From assembly GCA_002696035.1 (NCBI GenBank), contig NZQV01000004.1, positions 52,808 through 116,807 on the forward strand: a stretch of DNA of 64,000 nucleotides. The letters run 5' to 3'. The DNA is from Balneola sp. GTDB taxonomy: Bacteria; Bacteroidota; Rhodothermia; Balneolales; Balneolaceae. This document shows positions 55,752 through 62,855 of this stretch, one piece after another; position 1 is the stretch's first letter, and each line of letters opens with the position of its first letter. The notes beneath the pieces are model-generated. The model saw nothing but the letters and a program-made list of their open reading frames with translations, was not told where the DNA came from and ran no database searches. The position numbers were made by a program, and so were the translations under genes.

Positions 55752-56195
55752 TTAGCTTTTCTGGTTTATAAAATATTGTCTAATCCTTTTGAGTATTCTA
55801 ATTATGAATTCTTTTAATCTGTAAAATAGCCGTTCTTTATTTTCACCAACATTTTGTTTGTAAAAATAGGATTTAATCTGTTGGTCAATTTTTCTACCAG
55901 CAATAATTTTTTGCTCTGACCAATTTTCAGCCCAGATTACTTCCCCTTTTTTTATCCAATAATGGGATTTACAATCAAAATCCCAGTTCCCGATGGAGGG
56001 GTGTAGAGATATAGACTCACCGTTGTAGGTTACTTTCCAGTCGGTTGGAGAAATTGGGGTTACCACTTGCTCACCACATCCACATATACAGTTATGGACA
56101 GCCGTGTCATATTCTAAAGACACATAAATAACTCCATCCTTCATATCTTCCTGTTCAGGGATGAATTCTACAAACTTATGATTGATAATCTGCAT
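55752..56195 (-). CDS. DUF6527 family protein of ubiquitin-like operon
   Basis: The protein has 147 residues from the ATG at 56,195; four residues more if 56,207 is used. It matches the DUF6527 pattern: KFVEFIPEQ at start, CICGCGEQVVTPISPTDWKV with clustered cysteines, LHPSIGNWDFDCKSHYWI and KGEVIWAE. The cysteine pattern suggests a zinc site. The family usually accompanies bacterial ubiquitin-like and E1-type genes. It overlaps the E1 gene by 20 bases. It has an unusual basic helical tail. Confidence 0.8.
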   Translation of the reverse strand: MQIINHKFVEFIPEQEDMKDGVIYVSLEYDTAVHNCICGCGEQVVTPISPTDWKVTYNGESISLHPSIGNWDFDCKSHYWIKKGEVIWAENWSEQKIIAGRKIDQQIKSYFYKQNVGENKERLFYRLKEFIIRILKRIRQYFINQKS

Positions 56196-57354
56196 TATGC
56201 ATCTCATTTACATTTGTATCATAGAAAGAAGAATATTCCCTTTCTTGGTCCTGGTAGAATTGAACATATTTCTTCCATTTAATTACCGCCATAATTGCAT
56301 TTAAAGCGTTCAAGTCAGCGATTTGTATGTTAGAGGCATATTCATCCGCATCTCGGTCCATCATTGTAATACGGTTTGGTACGTGATCGGTCATATATTC
56401 TGTAACCAGAGTAGAACGGATAGTACCTAATAAGCTTTCTTCGGCTATATTTACATCAAGTCCTACATCTATAAATGGAATTTTCCTACTGATTAGGTAT
56501 TCAATAATAACTTTCTTAGCAGATCCCTTGTCAATGCACAGAAATACAAAGTTCAATTTTATTAAACTAGACAGATTTGATTCGTCCAGATAGTTAGGAT
56601 GAGACTTTATTCCCCTGTGCATATTTGAATAGATTCTCTTGAAGTGGTCCGTTTTAAAATGCTGTTTGGTAAGCTGTTTTATAGATGGAGCACCGGGTGA
56701 GCGGAAAGCATTGTGCTGCAAGAAGCGGTCGCCATCAAAAAGATAGATTTCTTGCACCGGGGTCTTAGCTATCTGATCCAGGATATAAGATCCAGTACCT
56801 CCAAGGTCAATGATACCTATTTTATGTCCTTCCAGCTTTTCAGAAATGACTCCAATTTCAGCACGAGTTGAATTTGTATCCATGTAATTGAATACAGACT
56901 CATCCTTTGACGCTTCGATCACCTCGTAAACTCTTGCCGTTTTCGATGAGTCCATTGAAATTGCTGGAGCAGATATAATTTCGATATACCGTGTAATCTT
57001 ATGGTAATAATCTTTATATCCATTTGGCTTTGGTTTATTCGAAAAAGACCGGTTAACGGTGATAGCGTTCGACAGTTTCTGGGTCGTGGTATTGTGTATT
57101 ATTCCCGTAATCTCACTACCCTCTTTATTACAGGGTTGATCACCTATAAAATAAATCACATGGTTTTTCGGCTTAACTGTTTTGTTACCCGCAAGTTCTA
57201 AATCCGTAACAAGAACCCCTTCTCCGATTTCGGAGGAGGAGTTCACATACGGAATACGGTGCACAAGCAGGTGCTTATCCCTAAGCTCCAGCTTGTATCC
57301 TTCATCTTGTAGTCTTTTTAAATCAGGGTTATGATTTATCAGTTCGTGTAACAT
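56176..57354 (-). CDS. ThiF/E1-like adenylyltransferase with N-terminal extension
   Basis: The protein has 392 residues. The first 165 form an extension of DUF6791/E2-like type with a possible catalytic Cys75 (GDQPCNKEG). The ThiF domain has a nucleotide loop GGTGS at 185-189 and Asp pair D207 and D209 (YLFDGDRF), as in adenylating E1 enzymes. Cys273 lies in FLCIDKGS. These enzymes activate ubiquitin-like tails by adenylation. It overlaps the multiubiquitin gene by 26 bases. The E2-like reading of the N-terminal part is inferred. Confidence 0.82.
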   Translation of the reverse strand: MLHELINHNPDLKRLQDEGYKLELRDKHLLVHRIPYVNSSSEIGEGVLVTDLELAGNKTVKPKNHVIYFIGDQPCNKEGSEITGIIHNTTTQKLSNAITVNRSFSNKPKPNGYKDYYHKITRYIEIISAPAISMDSSKTARVYEVIEASKDESVFNYMDTNSTRAEIGVISEKLEGHKIGIIDLGGTGSYILDQIAKTPVQEIYLFDGDRFLQHNAFRSPGAPSIKQLTKQHFKTDHFKRIYSNMHRGIKSHPNYLDESNLSSLIKLNFVFLCIDKGSAKKVIIEYLISRKIPFIDVGLDVNIAEESLLGTIRSTLVTEYMTDHVPNRITMMDRDADEYASNIQIADLNALNAIMAVIKWKKYVQFYQDQEREYSSFYDTNVNEMHNADYQS

Positions 57355-57610
57355 TGAACACCATCCCTTTTTTAATAGTTACTACATCACCTTTTACCAT
57401 TACTCCCTTGGGTTTTTGGTTAGCTCCCCTTTTATAGGTAACGGTATATACCATATGGGGCAAAAATTCAGCTTCAGGAAAGGCAAGCTTTACAACTTGT
57501 TCGAATGAAAGCTTCTTTTCGGTTACTTCAACTTTTCGACCATTTACTATGATCTCAGTCGCCCAGTCTTCGGGCTTTTTGTCTTTAGGTTTCTGTTCTT
57601 TCGCGGACAT
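57329..57610 (-). CDS. Multiubiquitin-domain (ubiquitin-like) protein
   Basis: The protein has 93 residues from the ATG at 57,610, which has a GGAGAC box upstream. The pattern IIVNGRKVEVTEKKLSFEQVV, then MVYTVTYKRG, then PKGVMVKGDVVTIKKGMVFNVTRT is that of the bacterial multiubiquitin family (Pfam multi-ubiquitin). Only one ubiquitin-like unit is present. It ends in KS without an obvious GG. It is the first gene of the operon with E1 and DUF6527. The upstream region carries a long inverted repeat. Confidence 0.85.
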   Translation of the reverse strand: MSAKEQKPKDKKPEDWATEIIVNGRKVEVTEKKLSFEQVVKLAFPEAEFLPHMVYTVTYKRGANQKPKGVMVKGDVVTIKKGMVFNVTRTDKS

Positions 57611-57642
57611 GTTTTGTCTCCATGTTTGAATGTTTGAAATTG

Positions 57643-57708
57643 ACACGGAGCAGAAACCTTGCTACATTGTAGTACTTAAATACGCTGTAGCACGGCTCTG
57701 ATCCGTGT
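57643..57708. repeat. Long imperfect inverted repeat upstream of multiubiquitin gene
   Basis: Left arm acacggagcagaaaccttgctaca (57,643-57,666, shown in part: acacgga...tgctaca) pairs with tgtagca...tccgtgt (57,686-57,708). The arms match at about 18 of 24 positions around a 19-base loop. It lies 33 bases before the start codon of the multiubiquitin gene. It could act as a leader hairpin or be a dispersed palindrome. Confidence 0.65.
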
Positions 57709-57723
57709 TATTAGAATTTAAAG

Positions 57724-57750
57724 GGTCTAAGTATTCATACTACTTAGGCC
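57724..57750 (-). terminator. Hairpin downstream of small ORF
   Basis: gtctaagta and tacttaggc pair over 9-10 bp with a 7-base loop. The hairpin lies just after the stop of the minus-strand small ORF. The better U-run (tttttta) is on the plus strand, so the direction is not certain. Confidence 0.5.
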
Positions 57751-57754
57751 TTTT

Positions 57755-57928
57755 TTATTTTTCCTTCCGGATACCTTTGAACTTCCCGCCGCTGGTTTTA
57801 ACGTCCATAAACTTGCCAGTTTCAGCATCTCGCTTCACAAATAATTTGCCATTCGAGTGCTTTACCTGAGTTCGCTTACGAACTGCACCATGTCGCCGAT
57901 TATCGCCGGATTTACCATTAGTTGCCAT
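57755..57928 (-). CDS. Small basic conserved-looking protein (57 aa)
   Basis: The protein is very basic, starting MATNGKSGDNRRHGAVRKR and ending GKFKGIRKEK. The segment KLFVKRDAETGKFMDVKTSGGKF looks like a short conserved motif. A Shine-Dalgarno GGAGG lies upstream (minus strand). It is divergent from the XRE-ImmA/IrrE gene with the operator palindrome between. I have a memory of such small proteins in many genomes but no name or function. Confidence 0.7.
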   Translation of the reverse strand: MATNGKSGDNRRHGAVRKRTQVKHSNGKLFVKRDAETGKFMDVKTSGGKFKGIRKEK

Positions 57929-57968
57929 TGTTACCTCCTATATATTTAAAGATTAATATTTCAACTGG

Positions 57969-58003
57969 TTGACAAAATACTAAATTATTTTGTACTTTGT
58001 CAA
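57969..58003. promoter_or_regulatory. Palindromic operator between divergent genes
   Basis: TTGACAAAATAC (57,969-57,980) and GTACTTTGTCAA (57,992-58,003) form a near-perfect 12-bp inverted repeat, 11 of 12 matching, with an 11-base spacer. The left arm begins with a -35-like TTGACA. Such palindromes are usual binding sites of XRE repressors, and the XRE gene starts 24 bases downstream. Confidence 0.65.
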
Positions 58004-58026
58004 CTAACCAAGCCACAAAACACTCT

Positions 58027-59082
58027 ATGGAAGCAATTAGCAATCGGATCAAACATGCACGTCTTATGAGAGGCCTGTCTTTGCAAAGTTTGTCAGATAA
58101 GATGGATAATAAGGTGAGTAAACAGGCTCTGCATAAATACGAGAAAGGTACTGTTGAACCTGATTTAGACATGGTTCAAGATATTGCTGAAGCATTAGAG
58201 CTTAAACCAGATTATTTCTACCGAGAGGTATCGGTTGAAATTAAGGAAATTGCGTTTAGAAAGTTGGCTTCACTTTCCAAAAAAGAACAAAACCGCATTA
58301 TTGAAACCGCCCGGGATTACCTAAGCCGGTATCTTGAGTTGGAGCAAATTATCGGGAAACAGCCAAGCGTAAAAAATCCATTGGAAGGGTTTAACATCAG
58401 CGGGAAAAAAGATGTTGAAAAAGCTGCTCAAAAATTGAGGGAAGTGTGGAAACTTGGCACCGATCCGTTATATAATGTACTTGAGCTATTAGAAGATCAT
58501 GGTATTAAGGTGATTGAGTTGGAAGGAGATGTCTCAATCGATGGGTTTTCAACTTGGGTGAATGATTCTATTCCGGTGATTGGTCTTAACTCAATGAAAA
58601 GAAAAAGTCTGGATCGGTATCGGTTCACTGTCTTGCATGAGCTTGCTCACCTTTTATTAAACCTGGAAGAGTTTCCAGAAAATGAGCAGGAAAAGCTTTG
58701 CCACTATTTTGCCGGAGCCATGCTGTTACCACTCAGTGCCATTGAAAATGAACTTGGTTTAAAAAGAAAGAAGGTCTCTCTGGAAGAACTTAAGGCCATC
58801 AAAAAGCAATATGGCATTTCTATGCAAGCTGTTGTTTACAGGCTGAAAGAACTAAGCATAATAAGTGGAGCTACCTTTAGTAATTTTTTCCAATTCATGG
58901 CAAAAAATGGCTACAAGCAAGATGAGTCTGGTCTTGCTGTTTATAATGGAGAGGAAGAAGCCCTTCGATTTGATCAATTACTCGGACATGCACTTGCAGA
59001 ACAATTTATAACCGTTTCTAAGGCTGCCGCGCTAAAAAATCAGCGCATAACCCGGTTTAGAAAAGAATTTTTACTGGGATAA
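58027..59082 (+). CDS. XRE-ImmA/IrrE fusion regulator-protease
   Basis: The protein has 351 residues. An XRE helix-turn-helix occupies about 5-60 (RIKHARLMRGLSLQSLSDKM, SKQALHKYEKG). The C-terminal ImmA/IrrE (M78-like) domain carries HELAH at 204-208 and a FAGAMLLP segment. Such proteins repress their own operon and can cleave regulators. The start ATG at 58,027 was chosen; a TTG 30 bases earlier would lie inside the operator. The next gene starts directly after its stop codon, so the two form a toxin-antitoxin-like pair. Confidence 0.9.
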   Translation: MEAISNRIKHARLMRGLSLQSLSDKMDNKVSKQALHKYEKGTVEPDLDMVQDIAEALELKPDYFYREVSVEIKEIAFRKLASLSKKEQNRIIETARDYLSRYLELEQIIGKQPSVKNPLEGFNISGKKDVEKAAQKLREVWKLGTDPLYNVLELLEDHGIKVIELEGDVSIDGFSTWVNDSIPVIGLNSMKRKSLDRYRFTVLHELAHLLLNLEEFPENEQEKLCHYFAGAMLLPLSAIENELGLKRKKVSLEELKAIKKQYGISMQAVVYRLKELSIISGATFSNFFQFMAKNGYKQDESGLAVYNGEEEALRFDQLLGHALAEQFITVSKAAALKNQRITRFRKEFLLG

Positions 59083-59595
59083 ATGAAAGTAGCAGTAACA
59101 GACGCTTGTATATTTATTGATCTTTTAGAATCTGAAGCGTGTTCTGCTTTCTTTCAACTTCAGTTTGAAATAGTCACTACCCGGCAAGTGTGGATGGAGC
59201 TGGAATCTGACCAAAGGGATGAATTGGAGCAATGGGTAGATTCCGGATACCTGAGTATTGTTTCAGGGATAAATAATGTAATTGAGGTTAGGGACCAAAA
59301 TAACCTGTCCAAAGCCTTATCAATAGCAGATCTCTCTGTCTGGACTCTTACAGCAAATGAAGGCGGTATTTTACTTACAAGCGACGGTACCTTAAGAAAA
59401 ATGGCAAAGAAGCATCAGATCGAAACCCACGGCCTTCTTTGGATTTTCGATCAATTAGTGGTACAGAGTCTACTACCCGTTAAGGAGGCGACCGAAAAGC
59501 TCCAACTGGTCTTTAATCAGAATACACATTATAAATCAGACCAAAAGCTGTTTAAGGCTTATGAGGTTTTATTAACTAAGTGGCAAAATATTTAG
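59083..59595 (+). CDS. PIN-domain-like nuclease partner of XRE-ImmA/IrrE
   Basis: The protein has 170 residues. Acidic residues in PIN-type positions: D7 (VTDACIFID), E39 (WMELES), D83 (IADLSVWTLT) and D101 (LLTSDGTLRKMAKK). PIN toxins are metal-dependent ribonucleases. It starts at the base after the TAA of the regulator gene. The adjacency suggests a type II-like toxin with an XRE-protease antitoxin, a design described for other PIN/ImmA pairs. Confidence 0.8.
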   Translation: MKVAVTDACIFIDLLESEACSAFFQLQFEIVTTRQVWMELESDQRDELEQWVDSGYLSIVSGINNVIEVRDQNNLSKALSIADLSVWTLTANEGGILLTSDGTLRKMAKKHQIETHGLLWIFDQLVVQSLLPVKEATEKLQLVFNQNTHYKSDQKLFKAYEVLLTKWQNI

Positions 59596-59646
59596 TGGCA
59601 TAGAAATCTGAAATAAATATATGACCCGTACTAAAGAGATTGATAA

Positions 59647-59823
59647 GTGTCAGTTGTTGAATGGGTTTTTCAGAATGAGGCGGAAAAAGCAGCCCACACC
59701 CAAGCGGTAGATCATATCAAAAACCGGTTTGGGCACCAGTATATTGGGCACCAGTATATTACCAAGGCTAATGCCTTAATGAGGGTGGAGGGGAATACGC
59801 ACTTTTTGGAGCGGAATGGATGA
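59647..59823 (+). other. Short GTG-start frame, possible gene fragment
   Basis: A GTG at 59,647 starts a frame of 58 codons (SVVEWVFQNEAEKAAH at start, ITKANALMRVEGNTHFLERNG at end). It contains a perfect 15-base tandem duplication at 59,731-59,760. I do not recognise it; it could be a fragment of a larger gene. The rest of 59,596-60,048 shows no other feature and is A/T-rich. Confidence 0.3.
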
Positions 59824-60048
59824 TTGGGGGTTCAATAAATTTTTATTCAGCAGATAAAATTGAACGAGTTTATTGAACTTTCTGGATCTGGAATATTCAT
59901 AACCAATAAATTTTAATGAAATTGTGAGGTGTATGATATACATTTACGGATGATGAAATATTCATCATTAATATGTTATACTATTCTGCATGCCCACTTT
60001 CGACCCAAATCGGATATTTTATAAATCTCATAAAAGCTATAAGTTTAA

Positions 60049-60909
60049 ATGAATAGTATTTATAGGACACTCTGTTTCTGCCAAAAAATTGATGGTGATT
60101 ATAAAGTTTTTTACGGGCACTCAATTTTCTGGAAATTAACAGACTTAGACTATCGAGTTAGTGGGTGGAAGAGATATAATATTCAAGGCGACATATACGC
60201 ATTCTTCACCGATTTGCCCAGCTGTGATGAAGTAGACAAACTTTTAAAAAATAAAATTTTAAAGATAGATGTAAACTCGAAAAAACACAGCTTAATTTTC
60301 GACTGGGAACAAAGCGATACCGACTTCTTAATCAATGACGCCAGTGAGGATGGATACAAGCCGTTTATTTCATTGTGCTCAAAAGCAATCTATTACTTCT
60401 CAAACATAGAGGGTGAGTTTATAGACAATTTTTTTCGCGAAAAGAAAGAGGCTATATCCAGGCTTGAAGATGAATATGTCGTTCCATTGACTAAGAATCC
60501 GCACCTACTAAACACCTTTGCAATTTACACACCCATAAGAATTGAAGCATCTTTACGTAATACGCGACTTGATGGGAATCATAAAACAAGAGTTACATTT
60601 TATATAAATGACGTATTCAATGAGTATCAAAATTGCGAAGCAATTTTTCTCCTAAGGAACGAGAAAGAACAAGAAGTTGGAAGATTTAAAATATCTGATG
60701 AACCGAAAAATATCAGCATCAAATTTGAACCGGATTATATGGAACTGACCATAAAAGATGGCGAAGAAGTTATATTTGAGGAGAAGAGCTATTTTATCAA
60801 GTCAGTTAACATTAAAATGGATGTTGCATTAGGAGGCATAAAGACAAGTAGCGGGACTGTTCAAACGCATAGCTCATCATCTATTAAAACAGGTGGTAAT
60901 AGTGAGTAG
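60049..60909 (+). CDS. Unrecognised protein, first gene of three-gene operon
   Basis: The protein has 286 residues, no signal or membrane segment. The N-terminal 130 residues are mixed alpha/beta with YRVSGWKRYNIQGDIYAFFTDLPS. The C-terminal 120 residues look like an immunoglobulin-type or beta-sandwich domain (RVTFYINDVFNEYQNCEAIFLLRNE, ISIKFEPDYMELTIKDGEEVIFEEK). The Ser-rich tail is short. It overlaps the PLD-like gene by 8 bases. No family name is available. Confidence 0.65.
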   Translation: MNSIYRTLCFCQKIDGDYKVFYGHSIFWKLTDLDYRVSGWKRYNIQGDIYAFFTDLPSCDEVDKLLKNKILKIDVNSKKHSLIFDWEQSDTDFLINDASEDGYKPFISLCSKAIYYFSNIEGEFIDNFFREKKEAISRLEDEYVVPLTKNPHLLNTFAIYTPIRIEASLRNTRLDGNHKTRVTFYINDVFNEYQNCEAIFLLRNEKEQEVGRFKISDEPKNISIKFEPDYMELTIKDGEEVIFEEKSYFIKSVNIKMDVALGGIKTSSGTVQTHSSSSIKTGGNSE

Positions 60910-61480
60910 CTGGAAAGATAGAAAGAAACAGTTACGCGCGTCCTTAGACTTTGATCCTCTAACTACAATCCCTATGATTGAAGGGGGTTCCTGCACCTTA
61001 GCTACAATGCAACGAAGAATTAGAAATGAGTTTGATCGACTAGAATGCAAAAGAATAACAATCATTGATCAGTATTTTCTTCCATCGGACATTGATTTTA
61101 TAATTCATACATTCGCATCGTTGCAGGGAAGAAAAATTAGAATAGTAACGAAGCTTGCCGATCCCAATAATGGCGGCCAAAAACAAACACATGAATCTAA
61201 TTTCAAGAAAGCTGTTGAGGAAGTTGAGGGAAAGGGAATATTTTCTGAATTCAGGGTCTATAAAGCCAATATCCCATTACATGATAGGTATTTTATTTCT
61301 GAAGATCTGAGCGCGAATTCACCCTGCCTTACTCTTGGGACATCCATCAATATGCTGTTTCGGAATTATAGCGGCATCATAAAGATCGAAAACAATGCAT
61401 TTAAAAGACAGATTATTAAACTGGCTGAACTCTGTGTTGAGAGTGGCAATGAAATTAGGGAGAAGGATGTTGGGCGATAA
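60902..61480 (+). CDS. PLD-like (HxK-variant) nuclease-like protein
   Basis: The protein has 192 residues from the GTG at 60,902, with AGGTGG about 5 bases upstream; a GTG at 60,893 is an alternative. The C-terminal half has LHDRYFISED (H127-D-R) followed by LTLGTSINML at 143-152, the variant PLD-like motif common in defence-associated proteins. RITIIDQYFLPSDIDFII near 51 looks like a Rossmann-like strand before. The usual HxK is replaced by HDR, so phosphodiesterase activity is uncertain. It overlaps both neighbours. Confidence 0.72.
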   Translation: MSSWKDRKKQLRASLDFDPLTTIPMIEGGSCTLATMQRRIRNEFDRLECKRITIIDQYFLPSDIDFIIHTFASLQGRKIRIVTKLADPNNGGQKQTHESNFKKAVEEVEGKGIFSEFRVYKANIPLHDRYFISEDLSANSPCLTLGTSINMLFRNYSGIIKIENNAFKRQIIKLAELCVESGNEIREKDVGR

Positions 61481-62372
61481 ATCCGTAAGCAATCAGAAAG
61501 AAGGCGCGATCCTCTCAGCAATCGAAAATGGAAAATTATATAGAGAAGACGCGGATCATACCTATAGTTTTTCTGGTGATGTAACAGATGCTTGCATTGA
61601 CTCTTCAAGGTATGTAGATCCGTTTGAAATTAGGCTATCATTAAGCGAGGAGATAACAAAACTATTAGATGAAAAAAACAATATTCAAGACCAATTAAAG
61701 GTAGCAGAACTTGATAAGAAGAATGTAATAGTAGCTTATTTAGCGAACTGTCAGTATTACACTATCGATAATATTTCAAATTTGCTTTCGTCGAAAGATG
61801 AATATTTGTCGTCTGTTGGGGTTGGGCTTGCTGTTATATATAGTAATCCTCAGCTAATACCATCATTGAAACTAGGAGGACTTTATAAATACTTCCGATC
61901 TTGCGAGATAAGCAAGGACGAGTTAAATCTTTTTACTTCTAATGAGTTCATTGAGTATTCCTTTCGAAAGATACTGAAGGAAGAAAGGGTTATTTTTACA
62001 TGGATGATTAACAACCTGGTTTCTTTGGTGAATATTGATGCCATAAATATTGAAGAGAATTCTGAATTCTTTGTCAAGCTCCTAAGTGATAATGACTATC
62101 CAAATCAAACACACATGTCCCTGTTTCTTTTAGTCCTTAAAAAGAGGCCAAAATTCATCGAAGATATTCTCAAATTAAATCTACATATTGATCCATTCAC
62201 TAAACAATACAATTATTCCAAATGGCTAAAAGAGGCTAGAAAGTTTAGCTTTATTTCTAATCTCAGAGATTCTATATCGGCGGACTATAGTAGTAAAGAG
62301 ACTATATGTTTTGATAAAAGAAAATCAGAATTAAACAGAATTAACAAATATGATCGAAGTTTAGAAATGTGA
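61467..62372 (+). CDS. Unrecognised mostly helical protein, third gene of operon
   Basis: The protein has 301 residues from the ATG at 61,467, with an AGGGAG box 4 bases upstream; an ATG at 61,449 is an alternative. It has a coiled-coil-like part (LSLSEEITKLLDEKNNIQDQLKVAELDKKN) and a helical C-terminal half with no cysteine-rich or catalytic motif. It overlaps the PLD-like gene by 14 bases. Function unknown. Confidence 0.65.
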   Translation: MLGDKSVSNQKEGAILSAIENGKLYREDADHTYSFSGDVTDACIDSSRYVDPFEIRLSLSEEITKLLDEKNNIQDQLKVAELDKKNVIVAYLANCQYYTIDNISNLLSSKDEYLSSVGVGLAVIYSNPQLIPSLKLGGLYKYFRSCEISKDELNLFTSNEFIEYSFRKILKEERVIFTWMINNLVSLVNIDAINIEENSEFFVKLLSDNDYPNQTHMSLFLLVLKKRPKFIEDILKLNLHIDPFTKQYNYSKWLKEARKFSFISNLRDSISADYSSKETICFDKRKSELNRINKYDRSLEM

Positions 62373-62855
62373 ATTATTAGTGTATGCTCTTGTCTGAATT
62401 TATGCTTTCAGGTGATGTTTCTGATAACGTATAACATATATATGGCCTGGCAATACGAATTTCTTGCAAGAAAAAAATCATTCCTACCGGGCTGATTTCG
62501 ATACCTGTTTCGTGGAGTTGTACTACAGGCTTTTTTCAATCTCGGGTTGACAGCTCATCTGGCTGTACCAAACATATATAGAGGCTCAGCATCTGGCGGC
62601 GACCTTAAGATCAACCCTCCAAATGGTTCCGCTATGTGCAAGACGGCCATAGAAAATAGAATGTTCTCTTATACCGAGAAAACTCTCTTGGGAAGAATCC
62701 TGGGAATTATTGAGTGAGGTTGTGGAATCAAAAGAATGGATTGAGTATTGGGAAGTGGAAAAAATGCTATTTCAATTTTATAAAAAGTAGATTTTTGTTT
62801 TGTCTTTAACCCCTGATTTTGTTAGCCTAAGCGCAATCATTCAATTTTATAGAAT
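62373..62855. other. Spacer without a recognised gene
   Basis: In these 483 bases I see no intact gene. A frame on the plus strand around 62,690-62,790 (WELLSEVVESKEWIEYWEVEK, ending at a TAG) looks like the tail of a decayed gene. The sequence is less A/T-rich than its left neighbour up to about 62,700. Confidence 0.4.
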
